From: an uncultured Verrucomicrobiota bacterium
GTDB lineage: Bacteria; Verrucomicrobiota; Verrucomicrobiia; Chthoniobacterales; JACTMZ01
Assembly: GCA_903953565.1 (NCBI GenBank)
Contig: CAJBKE010000002.1
Coordinates: forward strand, 1 to 64,000
Direction: 5' to 3'
DNA length: 64,000 nucleotides
This document shows, one piece after another, positions 35,114 to 43,863 of this stretch (position 1 is its first letter; each line of letters begins with the position of its first letter). Position numbers and translations under genes: made by a program. A model generated the notes under the pieces. That model did not search any database and was not told the DNA's origin. It saw only the letters and a program-made list of their open reading frames with translations.

Positions 35114-38044
35114 TCAATCGACGCGTCGGGTGATACCGACGAGGCGGGTGGGGTGGCCTTGTTTGTTGCGCTCGATGAAAACACTGGCACGCACGCGCCG
35201 CGGCTCCTGGCCGGTCGGGTGCGCAGTGAATTCGTAGGTCAGATGGTTCTCGGTGATGGGTAGAGAACTCATCCGCTGCATGAGTTCGGGCAAGCAATCC
35301 CCCGTTATATCTCGCCAAGCTTTGAAGAGCTGCGCGGGATCCGTGATGGAGCGATCGATGCCGTTGATTTCGTAGTTGGTCGGACTCCAATTGAGGTCGC
35401 CGAGTCCGAAAACGTGCTCAAACGTTCCGAATTGTCCACCCTCCAGCGCGGCGGCAAGGCGCTCTTGTGCGTTGTGCAATTCGCGCTCTTCCTCGAGTTC
35501 GCAAGTCACGTCGCGGTTGATGCCGACAACGCGCGTGTTGCGCCCCTCTTCGTCGTGAGTAATCACGTAGGTGGAGAGAATGTCGTGGATGGAGCCGTCT
35601 GGCCATTGCACGCGGAGGCGGTCCTGTCCGCTCGTGCCTCCGTTCGCGATGAGGCGTTTCAATTCGTAGGTCAGGCGCTCCTGATCTTCCTCGCTGTTGG
35701 CCTTGACCCACACTTCCTTTGGATCGGTGGCGTCCGGGTATCCGAAAAGGGCGAAAGATTGACGGTCCCAATGCAGGGTGTCTTTGACCGGATTCCAATC
35801 CCAGATGCCGAATTCGGCGACGTCTTGCGCGATGTGGAGCCGTTTGTTCGTCGCCTGCAGTTCGCGCCGTGTATCTTGCAGTGCGGTGACGTCAGTGAGG
35901 GCGGACAGAAATCCGGTTTGTTTTCCGTCCGCGTTCATGATCGGAGAAACGGTGATGATGACGTCGAACAAAGTTCCGTCCTTTTTGCGCAGCCTGAGTT
36001 GGAATCCTTCCAGCGGAGTTTTTCCCTGTAAGTGGAGTTCGAACGCGCGTTGTATGTTCTCATGCTCTTCATCCGGCCAGCAAGGGTAGGGAGGTTTCCA
36101 TTTGAGTATCTCCTCATTGCTGTAGCCGAACATTTGGCAACATGCATTGTTGGCTGAAGTCGGGCCCCCGTCCGATCCGATCTCGATCAAACCAACGGTA
36201 GTGCTCTTCTCGAGCGCGTCCCGGTAGTTAAGTTCCTGGCGAAGTTCTTTTTCGGCTGCGACCAGTTCGCGCCGCGTCTTTTGGATAGCGCTGATGTCGG
36301 CGACAGCGCCAAGAACGGCGAAGGGTTTTCCGTTGCTGCCGAGCACCGTGGAAACGTTGACCAAAGCATCAAAGCGCGAGCCGTTTTTGCGGCAGAAGAC
36401 CAACTCGAATCCGCTGGTCGGACTGTTCCCGGAAAGCGCCTGCTCGAGTGCCGCAAGTATTCGTGGCCGTTCGTCGACGGGCCAGTAGGGCTCATCTGGA
36501 GGGATGGCGGCTTTCAGCTCCTCTTCGCTAAAGCCGGTCATGACGCAGAAAGCGGGGTTCGCGCTAAGCGTCCTCCTCTCCATGTTGCGAACCACGATGC
36601 CAACGCCCAGCGATTGCTCGATGGCCTCGCGGAAGCGGAGTTCCCGCTTGGTGGCCGCCTCGGCGTCGCGGAGTGCCGTGGTGTCCCGCAGCGTGCAGGT
36701 GAGGTTGTTGAGAAGCTTGGTTTTGGGGTCAGCCAGCACCTCGGCGCGGCTTTGCAGCACGCGCAGAGAACCGTCGGGTAACACGACACGGAACTCGCGC
36801 TGGAAATTGTGCCCTTCCTTCCTCGCCGAGCGCAACAGGCTGCGCACGGTTTCGCGTTCGTCCGGTGCGACGACCTCAAGGAGGCCTTCCGACGAAGCCG
36901 ACGCCGAGTCGCCGACACCGAGCAAGCGGCGAGTCTGGGGAGTCCATTCCATGCGGTCGGCGGCGAAATCCCAGGTCAGACTCCCCGTCTCGGCCAGCGA
37001 TTGCATCTGGTCGAAAGCGATCCGCAGTCCTTCGATGCGCGCAGCCAGATCCTTTTCCGGGGTGACGTCCACGCCGAAGGAAAGAATTTCCTGTGCGTTG
37101 CCTTTGCTGTCGAATGTGGCCCTGTCGCGCCAACGCACCCAGCGGATGGTGCCGTCCGCCAACACAACGCGATGCTCCGCCACGCTGACGGGATTCCGGC
37201 GCGACAATTTGCGCACGCTGGCAATCGCGTCGCTGCGGTCGGCGGGTGGAATCAGGTCGAGATAGTTGGTGCCGACAAGTTGCTCCCGCGATTTCCCGAA
37301 GAACCGACTGTACGCGCTGTTCACAGCGAGAAGCGTTCCCTCCGGCGTGCTGGAGCAGGCCATTTCGGTGTGTCCATCAAGGAGGCGCTGCATGGGCGCC
37401 GTTTTCTTTTTCTCACGCGCGAGACTCTCGGCCACCGTGATCCGCATTTGTTCCACCACGTCCGAACCGGGTTCTGGTGTGGTCATCGCCGGCCCGACCT
37501 CCTGCATGAGATTTCGGAGCCGGTTGGTCACCCGCCGCTTGAGCAGGAGCCACGCGAGCGCGAAGAGCAGGGCGAAAGTGACGCACGAGGCGAAGGCGAA
37601 AGCACGAATTGCCTGTGTCACGAAAACGAAGGCATCGGCTTGCCTGCGCAATGTGATCACGCCGAGTGGCGTGCCGTCTGCCGACGTGACTGCACTCCAG
37701 GCTTCGACAAAGGGCCCGGCATCAAGAAAACGGGGCGACTTCCAGGCAGGCGTGCTCTCCGGCGGCAGAAAATCCAGCGTGTGCAACCCCGCACGCTCGA
37801 ACTCCTCGGTCAGTTCCTGTGGAGTCCTCTCGTTGAGACGTTCGCCGAAAACCACGGCGCTGAATTGCGCATACCGCTCGGCACGGAGCAAGTCGCGTTC
37901 CATAGCCAGCGGTTCGAAAAATTGACGTGCGGCCAGACCCGAAACCACGACCAAGATAAAAAACAACGCGGTGATCGGCGCGAGGATTTGCCAGGCAAGC
38001 ACGGACCCGGGATCGGGACCGGATTTGGCATCGGAGAGCGGCAT
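35114..38044 (-). CDS. Membrane-anchored multi-PAS sensor protein without an output domain
   Basis: A 976-residue protein. Two membrane helices (about residues 17-42 and 140-165) bracket an extracytoplasmic sensor region. About six PAS domains follow, recognisable by repeated N-terminal caps and DGxxR-type ends: VLADGTIRWVRWRDRATFD, VVLPDGSLRVLQSRAEVLAD, CRKNGSRFDALVNVSTVLGS, RKKDGTLFDVIITVSPIMNA and QWPDGSIHDILSTYVITHDE. The protein ends within or just after the sixth PAS domain (LVGITRRVD). No HisKA, HATPase, GGDEF, EAL or HTH region is present, which is unusual. It may signal by protein contact or be a 3'-truncated kinase; the repeat cluster starts 44 nt after its stop. Confidence 0.85.
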   Translation of the reverse strand: MPLSDAKSGPDPGSVLAWQILAPITALFFILVVVSGLAARQFFEPLAMERDLLRAERYAQFSAVVFGERLNERTPQELTEEFERAGLHTLDFLPPESTPAWKSPRFLDAGPFVEAWSAVTSADGTPLGVITLRRQADAFVFVTQAIRAFAFASCVTFALLFALAWLLLKRRVTNRLRNLMQEVGPAMTTPEPGSDVVEQMRITVAESLAREKKKTAPMQRLLDGHTEMACSSTPEGTLLAVNSAYSRFFGKSREQLVGTNYLDLIPPADRSDAIASVRKLSRRNPVSVAEHRVVLADGTIRWVRWRDRATFDSKGNAQEILSFGVDVTPEKDLAARIEGLRIAFDQMQSLAETGSLTWDFAADRMEWTPQTRRLLGVGDSASASSEGLLEVVAPDERETVRSLLRSARKEGHNFQREFRVVLPDGSLRVLQSRAEVLADPKTKLLNNLTCTLRDTTALRDAEAATKRELRFREAIEQSLGVGIVVRNMERRTLSANPAFCVMTGFSEEELKAAIPPDEPYWPVDERPRILAALEQALSGNSPTSGFELVFCRKNGSRFDALVNVSTVLGSNGKPFAVLGAVADISAIQKTRRELVAAEKELRQELNYRDALEKSTTVGLIEIGSDGGPTSANNACCQMFGYSNEEILKWKPPYPCWPDEEHENIQRAFELHLQGKTPLEGFQLRLRKKDGTLFDVIITVSPIMNADGKQTGFLSALTDVTALQDTRRELQATNKRLHIAQDVAEFGIWDWNPVKDTLHWDRQSFALFGYPDATDPKEVWVKANSEEDQERLTYELKRLIANGGTSGQDRLRVQWPDGSIHDILSTYVITHDEEGRNTRVVGINRDVTCELEEERELHNAQERLAAALEGGQFGTFEHVFGLGDLNWSPTNYEINGIDRSITDPAQLFKAWRDITGDCLPELMQRMSSLPITENHLTYEFTAHPTGQEPRRVRASVFIERNKQGHPTRLVGITRRVD

Positions 38045-38137
38045 GGCCGGTTGAAATTGTCGGATGCCTGCGCCCTTGGCAAGAGCCCGAGGCTTGCGCG
38101 TTGGCAGTGGCGGGGCGCTGTGTCATGTTTTGCCGCG

Positions 38138-38851
38138 ATGGATACCGCGCTTATCACCGGCTGCAGTCGCGGCATCGGGCTTGCTTTGGTCCGGGAAATG
38201 GCCGCCCGCGGTTGGCACGTGCTGGCCGGCGCCCGTCATCCCGCGGCGGCGCACGCCTTGCAGGCGGTGGCGCAAAATGCATCACCCGGTTCCGTCGACA
38301 TTCTCACCCTCGACGTGCGCCATGACGAGAGCGTCCAAGCAGCGGCCGAAGAAGCGGCGGCCAAAGTCCGCCGCCTCGACGTGCTGGTCAACAATGCCGG
38401 CGTTTTTCCGGAAAACGGGAGCGAGTCGCTCGAACAGCTTCCGCTCGAATGTTTCGAGGACGCCTTCAGCGTCAACGTGGTAGGGGTGGCGCGTGTCACG
38501 AGGATGTTTCTCCCGCTTTTGACGCGGGCGGCGCATCCGCGGGTCATCAACATGAGTTCGCTCGCCGGTTCGATCGGGGAAAAGGAAGACTCTCGCTATT
38601 ATTGCTACAGTGCGTCCAAGGCCGCCCTCAACATGCTCACACGGGCCATGGCGGCGGAATTGCGTCCGCGCGGTGTCACCGTGGTGGCCGTCACTCCGGG
38701 CTGGGTGAAGACCGAGCTGGGCGGACCGAACGCGAAGATCAGTGCGGAGGAGTCGGCGCGCAGTCTGGCTGCGACCATCGATCGTGTTTCGCACCATGAT
38801 GCGGGGCAATTCCTCGACCGGGACGGCAACAAAGCGGCGACGACCTGGTAA
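38138..38851 (+). CDS. Short-chain dehydrogenase/reductase (CsgA/C-factor-like)
   Basis: A 237-residue classical SDR. The cofactor motif is ALITGCSRGIGLALVREMAA and the structural motif is LDVLVNNAGVFPENGSE. The catalytic Ser-Tyr-Lys set is in INMSSLAGSIG and YYCYSASKAALNMLTRAMAA. The ATG at 38138 is chosen; the longer open frame upstream is antisense to the PAS gene. Sequence features resemble the C-factor group of SDRs, but the substrate is not identifiable. It is divergent from the PAS gene and precedes lysS by 47 nt. Confidence 0.87.
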   Translation: MDTALITGCSRGIGLALVREMAARGWHVLAGARHPAAAHALQAVAQNASPGSVDILTLDVRHDESVQAAAEEAAAKVRRLDVLVNNAGVFPENGSESLEQLPLECFEDAFSVNVVGVARVTRMFLPLLTRAAHPRVINMSSLAGSIGEKEDSRYYCYSASKAALNMLTRAMAAELRPRGVTVVAVTPGWVKTELGGPNAKISAEESARSLAATIDRVSHHDAGQFLDRDGNKAATTW

Positions 38852-38898
38852 TTTCGTCTGGTGCGTGTCGCGTGCGCCCCGCATTCTTCCCTGCTGCC

Positions 38899-40353
38899 AT
38901 GAATGATGTGAACAGTCTTACCGCCGTGCGCCTCGAAAAGCGCGCGGCTTTGGAAGCCGCCGGACTCCGCCCCTATGGTGGAGCGTTTCCCGTGAGCGGC
39001 GATGTGGGTGATGTTCGTGCCGCTTTTGCCGAAGGCAAAGCGGTATCCGTGGCCGGTCGCGTGACCGCGCGCCGCGATATGGGCAAGAGCCATTTTCTCG
39101 ATGTCAGCGACCACAGCGGGCGGCTGCAGGTCTATCTGCAGGACAAGGCGATCGGCGAAGACGGTATCGCGCTCTACGACCGCCTGGATATCGGCGACTT
39201 CATCGGTGTCGAAGGCGAGTGCTTCACCACGAAAACCGGCGAACCTTCGGTCAAAGCCACGCGGTTCGTTATCCTGAGCAAATCGCTGCATCCGTTGCCG
39301 GAGAAATGGCACGGACTTCAGGACATCGAGGCGCGGCACCGTCAGCGTTACCTCGATCTGATTTCCAACGAGCACGCGCGCGACATATTCCGCAAACGTT
39401 TCGCCATCATCCGCGAAATCCGCACCTTCTTCGAGGAGCGCGGTTTTCTCGAGGTGGAGACGCCCATGATGCAAGCGGTGGCGGGAGGGGCAGCGGCCAC
39501 ACCTTTCGAGACGCACCACAATGCGCTCGGCCTGGATTTGTATCTGCGCATCGCGCCGGAATTGTATCTCAAGCGTCTGCTCGTCGGCGGATTCACCAAG
39601 GTTTTCGAGCTCAACCGCAATTTCCGCAACGAGGGTGTTTCCCGTCGCCACAATCCGGAATTCACCATGCTCGAGGCCTACTGGGCTTACGCCGACTTCG
39701 AAATGATGGCCGAATTGGTCGAGGATCTTGTCTGCCGCGTGGCCGAGCGCGTCTGTGGCGGACTCAAGATCGAGCACAAGGATGCCGAGGGGAATGTGAC
39801 GCGCGTGATCAACCTGCAGCGCCCGTGGCGCCGGGCGCGCTATGGCGATTTGGTCGAGGGTGCCGAGCCCGGTTGGTTCGCCCGCGATGCCTCCGCACGC
39901 CGCACCCGCGCTTTGGAGCTCGGTCTAGATATCTCCCATTGCGTCGAGGACTACGAAGTGACGCAGCACGTTTTCGAAAAGCTGGTCGAAGAAAAAACGG
40001 TCGATCCGTGCTTCGTTACGCATTGTCCCAAGGAACTGATTCCGTTGGCCAAGACCAACCCGGATGACCCGAATGCGCTCGATGTCTTCGAGTTGATCAT
40101 GAACGGCCAGGAGATCGCGCCGGGGTATTCCGAGTTGAATGATCCCGTCATCCAGCGCGCGCGCCTCACGGAACAATCCGGCGGCGAGCAGCACAAGATC
40201 GACGAGGAATTCCTCCAAGCTCTGGAATACGGCATGCCGCCCGCCGGAGGCATGGGTATGGGCATTGACCGTCTCGTCATGCTGCTGACCGGCGCCGATT
40301 CCATCCGCGAGGTTATCCTCTTCCCTCATCTCAAGCCGCGCGCGGACGCGTGA
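38899..40353 (+). CDS. lysS: Lysyl-tRNA synthetase, class II
   Basis: A 484-residue class II LysRS. The OB-fold domain contains VAGRVTARRDMGKSHFLDVS. Motif 2 is LNRNFRNEGVSRRHNPEFTM followed by LEAYWAYADFEMM, and motif 3 is GGMGMGIDRLVMLLTGADSI. It begins at the ATG at 38899, and the MFS gene follows after 10 nt. No class I LysRS is seen. The length is typical of bacterial LysS. Confidence 0.96.
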   Translation: MNDVNSLTAVRLEKRAALEAAGLRPYGGAFPVSGDVGDVRAAFAEGKAVSVAGRVTARRDMGKSHFLDVSDHSGRLQVYLQDKAIGEDGIALYDRLDIGDFIGVEGECFTTKTGEPSVKATRFVILSKSLHPLPEKWHGLQDIEARHRQRYLDLISNEHARDIFRKRFAIIREIRTFFEERGFLEVETPMMQAVAGGAAATPFETHHNALGLDLYLRIAPELYLKRLLVGGFTKVFELNRNFRNEGVSRRHNPEFTMLEAYWAYADFEMMAELVEDLVCRVAERVCGGLKIEHKDAEGNVTRVINLQRPWRRARYGDLVEGAEPGWFARDASARRTRALELGLDISHCVEDYEVTQHVFEKLVEEKTVDPCFVTHCPKELIPLAKTNPDDPNALDVFELIMNGQEIAPGYSELNDPVIQRARLTEQSGGEQHKIDEEFLQALEYGMPPAGGMGMGIDRLVMLLTGADSIREVILFPHLKPRADA

Positions 40354-40363
40354 ACTCGCGGCG

Positions 40364-41680
40364 ATGAAGGCGGCCAGCGTCTATCCGCCGGGCGCCCTGA
40401 ACGTCAACGGCTTCAGTTTCTTTAATGCCGTCTCGTTCCAGATCGTGCTCGGCGCGCCGGTTATTCTTTTCGCCAAGTCGCTGGGCGCTTCGTCCTTCGT
40501 GCTCGGCACCATCGCCGCGCTCACCCCGCTGCTCAACATCCTGCAGTTGCTCGCCGCGCGATTCCTGCACCGCGTGGGATACAAACGCTTTCTCCTCTCC
40601 GGATGGGGCGCGCGCACATTTTTCACCTTCTGCATCGCCGTTCTCCCGCTGCTTCCCGGCCTTTCCATCCCGACGCGGCTGGGACTGCTCATCGCCGCTT
40701 TGTTCTGTTTCAATTTGCTCCGCGGATTTTCCGCCGGTGCCTGGTTGCCGTGGCTGACCGCGCTCGTGCCTGCGCCGGTGCGTGGACGTTTTCTCTCGCG
40801 CGACAATGCTTTCATGCACCTCGGTTGCTTGGCCGCGCTGCTCCTCTCCGCTTGGGTCATGACGGGCTCGGTTGAGGCGGACGAATACGCGGCGGTTTTC
40901 GGGATCGGTCTCTTGTCCGCGTTGGTCAGCCTGTGGTTTGTCCACCGCATCCCCGAGGTGGAATCGGCGGAGGATCGGAAGCAATCCGGCGTTGCCGTGC
41001 CGTGGGGCGCCATGCTGCGGTTTCCGCCCTTCGCCAAGCTCCTGTGGTTCACCACCATTTATATGACAGTGATTGGAAGCCTCGGTGTTTTCACTGTCGA
41101 GTATCTGGTTGTCCGCGGAAAATTTGCAGAGTCGATGATCCTGCTTTTGAGCGCGTGGTCTTTCGTCGGGGCTTTGGCCGGTTTGGCCATCACGGCCCCG
41201 CGGCTCGATGCGACGGGGAGCAAACCGTGGTTGCGCCACGGGTTGGTCATCATGGTTTTGGTCATTCTCGGCTGGTTCTTCCTCGCTGCCGGTCTCTTGC
41301 CGGGATGGCCGGCCTTGGTCGCTGGGCTGAATTTCTTCGGCGGTTTGGCCGGGGCGATTTTCGGCGTGGCCAACACCAGAATCATGATGGGCAGCGTGCC
41401 GGCCATGGGGCGCAACCACTTCTTCGCGCTCTTCACCGTTGTTTCCGGGCTCGGTCTCGGAGGGGCACCCATGGTGTGGGGAGCCATGCTCGACACGCTG
41501 GGAACACTAGATGTTGTGTTGGGTGTGATGACGGTGAATCGCTATTCCGTTTACTTCGCCGCGCTTGTCGTGCTCGCTTGGCTCGCGCTGCGTTTGATTC
41601 CGGGATTGCACGAGGGCGCGGCGATCGAGGCGGCGCCACCCACCACGACGGATGCGCGACCCGTTGCTCCGGTGGAGTGA
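40364..41680 (+). CDS. Major facilitator superfamily transporter
   Basis: A 438-residue membrane protein with about 12 predicted helices, for example VSFQIVLGAPVILFAKSLGA, SFVLGTIAALTPLLNILQLL and LGLLIAALFCFNLLRGFSAG. The central cytoplasmic loop (EDRKQSGVAVPWG) separates two six-helix halves, as expected for MFS. The pattern LVPAPVRGRFLSRDNAFMHL in the N-half resembles the MFS loop with basic residues. The substrate cannot be inferred. It starts 10 nt after lysS and is probably co-transcribed. No diagnostic motifs of a specific drug or sugar family are visible. Confidence 0.82.
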   Translation: MKAASVYPPGALNVNGFSFFNAVSFQIVLGAPVILFAKSLGASSFVLGTIAALTPLLNILQLLAARFLHRVGYKRFLLSGWGARTFFTFCIAVLPLLPGLSIPTRLGLLIAALFCFNLLRGFSAGAWLPWLTALVPAPVRGRFLSRDNAFMHLGCLAALLLSAWVMTGSVEADEYAAVFGIGLLSALVSLWFVHRIPEVESAEDRKQSGVAVPWGAMLRFPPFAKLLWFTTIYMTVIGSLGVFTVEYLVVRGKFAESMILLLSAWSFVGALAGLAITAPRLDATGSKPWLRHGLVIMVLVILGWFFLAAGLLPGWPALVAGLNFFGGLAGAIFGVANTRIMMGSVPAMGRNHFFALFTVVSGLGLGGAPMVWGAMLDTLGTLDVVLGVMTVNRYSVYFAALVVLAWLALRLIPGLHEGAAIEAAPPTTTDARPVAPVE

Positions 41681-41765
41681 TGCTCGTTTAATCGCATTCC
41701 TTGCAGACACGCGTCGTCTCTTTTGTTCTAATGTCCGGCCGGTTTCGCGCCGATTCCGCCCACAC

Positions 41766-43091
41766 ATGCTGCGCAACTTCGTTATAATCGCTGCCGCCCT
41801 TGCCGTTTCGCAGGCCAAGGTCGCGGCGCAGGATATTTTCCGCCCGTCTCAGGGCGGACAGATGTCGGTTGCGCCCGGAGTCGCCTCCCAATTGCCGCGC
41901 GGTGGATTCGATGGCGGCGCGCCCATGTCGATGGCGGGGCCGGGGGGCGGTGGCGGTCGCTACAACATGAAAATGGGACCCGTGCAGATGAACTTCAGCG
42001 CCGGCATGGGCGCCGCCTACAACACGAACATCAACGGTTCGAACAACAGCGGTAACAACAACAACAACGGCGGTTTTTATCTCACGCCGCGGGTCGGTGC
42101 CGCGATTTATTGGCCTTTTTCCAAGGTCAACAACTTCAGCCTCAATTTGCAGACCGGCTACAACTATTACCTGACCGGCAACGTCGACAATCAGCAGCAG
42201 TTCTATCTCTCCCCGGGTTCGCAATTGGCCTTCAACATTTTCGTGCAGGACGTGAATATCACGATCTACACACGTCCTTCGATCACGACGAATCCCGCGT
42301 ACAATCCGTCCATCAGTGGTGGCGGCAACTACAACGTGGCCAACAACGTGGCCGGCATCAATGTCGCGTGGGACCTCAACGACGTGCTCCTCAACGTTGG
42401 ACTCGCCAATTCGCTCAACTACTCCCTGACCAACGATTACACCAACCAGAACAGCACCGGCAACCAGATCTACGCCAACGGTTCCTTCATGGTGCAGCCT
42501 TACCTCCGTCTCGGGCTGCAAGGTTCGGCCTCGACCATTTATTACTTCGAGGGTTCCTCGCAGGGGGCCAACTCGCTCAACGACGGCATCAGCTTCATGC
42601 TCGGTCCCTTTGCCACGGGAAATCTCACCCGCTACACGACGTGGTCGGCCGGCGTTGGTTGGCAGATTTCCCAATTCAACGAAAACAACAACCCGCTTAA
42701 CACCGGCAATGCGAGCAACCCGTATTTTTACTTCTCCATCTCGAATGAGCTGAATCGCTATTTCACCCACGGCTTCAGCGCGAGCTTCGAGACCGCCCCC
42801 AGCTACCAGTCAAATTTTGTGCAACTCTTCACTTTGAGCTATAATTATTCATGGATCCTCATCCGCGATTGGTCGCTCGGCGGCAGCATGTTCTTCAACA
42901 ACGGTTCCGAGTCGCCCGGACCGAACTCGCAGGATTTCAACCAAGCTGGGTTCAATCTGTCCCTCGGCTACCAGCTGACGAAAAACTGGTTTGCCAACGT
43001 CTACTACAGCTTTATAGGTAGGGGGTCCACAGTGCCTGGTGACCAATACAATCAGCAAATCATCGGCGTGAATCTTAATTACGCGTTCTAA
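41766..43091 (+). CDS. Outer-membrane beta-barrel protein of the exopolysaccharide export set
   Basis: A 441-residue exported protein with a signal peptide (MLRNFVIIAAALAVSQAKVA). The N-terminal 60 residues are Gly/Met-rich, followed by an Asn-rich turn (NINGSNNSGNNNNNGGFYLT). The rest alternates aromatic and polar residues in strands such as NNFSLNLQTGYNYYLTGN and VQLFTLSYNYSWILIRDWSL, and it ends with an aromatic-terminated strand (GVNLNYAF), typical of barrel proteins. The next two genes are Wza-like and Wzc-like, so an outer-membrane porin or secretin for polysaccharide is plausible. It has no close match I can name. Confidence 0.78.
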   Translation: MLRNFVIIAAALAVSQAKVAAQDIFRPSQGGQMSVAPGVASQLPRGGFDGGAPMSMAGPGGGGGRYNMKMGPVQMNFSAGMGAAYNTNINGSNNSGNNNNNGGFYLTPRVGAAIYWPFSKVNNFSLNLQTGYNYYLTGNVDNQQQFYLSPGSQLAFNIFVQDVNITIYTRPSITTNPAYNPSISGGGNYNVANNVAGINVAWDLNDVLLNVGLANSLNYSLTNDYTNQNSTGNQIYANGSFMVQPYLRLGLQGSASTIYYFEGSSQGANSLNDGISFMLGPFATGNLTRYTTWSAGVGWQISQFNENNNPLNTGNASNPYFYFSISNELNRYFTHGFSASFETAPSYQSNFVQLFTLSYNYSWILIRDWSLGGSMFFNNGSESPGPNSQDFNQAGFNLSLGYQLTKNWFANVYYSFIGRGSTVPGDQYNQQIIGVNLNYAF

Positions 43092-43103
43092 CCTTTAGTG
43101 CTC

Positions 43104-43850
43104 ATGGACTTGCCCAAGAAACTAACCGCTCTTCGCCTCCTGGCCGCATGCGGCTTTTTGGCCGTTGCCGGGTCGCTTTGGGCTCAGCCTCTGCCCGCGG
43201 TGGCCCGACCGGCCGATGCCGTTTCGCCCCAACCCGTGTCGGCGCCGGGATCCGCCCAGAGTTCCATGCCCTCCGGCATTTCCAGCACCGCGGCGGTCTC
43301 GGCCACGGTTTCCATGGAAGTGCTCGACGACTCGCGACCACTTTCCATCGGCGATGCAGTCAACGTTCGCATCGTCGAGGACCGCGATCCGCCCGTCACC
43401 CTCCAAATCAAAGACTCCGGGGACCTCGAGGTTCCGTATGTCGGCCGCGTCCGCGCCGCCGGTCTCACCCCGCGTCGGCTGGCTTACGCCATCAAGGCGG
43501 AACTTGAGCGGGATTATTACCACAACGCGACGGTCATTATCGGGCTCGACACCGCGCGGCAGCAGTCGGCTGGGCTTTTCTACATCACCGGCATGGTTGG
43601 TTCGCCCGGGCCGCAGGAAATCCCCACCTACGAAACGCTCACCGTGAGCAAAGCCATCCTCCGCGCCGGCGGATTTTCCAACTTCGCCAACCAGCGCAAG
43701 GTCAAGCTGACCCGCGCCGGACCCAACGGACAGACCGACACGCAGATCATTGATGTGAAGGAAATCCTCGAGCGCGGTCGCCTTGACCTCGATGTGGAAA
43801 TCCGCCCCAACGACTTTATCGTCGTCCCCGAGCGTCTGATCAACTTCTAG
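43104..43850 (+). CDS. Polysaccharide export protein, Wza/SLBB family
   Basis: A 248-residue protein with signal peptide (LLAACGFLAVAGSLWA). The Poly_export domain begins near residue 80: PLSIGDAVNVRIVEDRDPPV then LEVPYVGRVRAAGLTPRRLA. An SLBB-type segment follows (YITGMVGSPGPQEIPTYETL). Wza family proteins form the outer-membrane channel for capsule or EPS. The signal peptide has no convincing lipobox, so it is not an obvious lipoprotein. It lies between the barrel protein and the Wzc-like kinase, 13 nt before the latter. The ATG at 43104 is chosen over an in-frame GTG at 43098. Confidence 0.88.
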   Translation: MDLPKKLTALRLLAACGFLAVAGSLWAQPLPAVARPADAVSPQPVSAPGSAQSSMPSGISSTAAVSATVSMEVLDDSRPLSIGDAVNVRIVEDRDPPVTLQIKDSGDLEVPYVGRVRAAGLTPRRLAYAIKAELERDYYHNATVIIGLDTARQQSAGLFYITGMVGSPGPQEIPTYETLTVSKAILRAGGFSNFANQRKVKLTRAGPNGQTDTQIIDVKEILERGRLDLDVEIRPNDFIVVPERLINF

Positions 43851-43863
43851 CTCCCCGCGCGCC

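Noticed and set aside
41688-42770. Long open frame antisense to the beta-barrel gene (360 codons)
   Set aside because: It is the complement of a gene with normal signal peptide and barrel pattern; the antisense product is Arg/Val/Gly-rich and has no domain. High GC content produces such frames.
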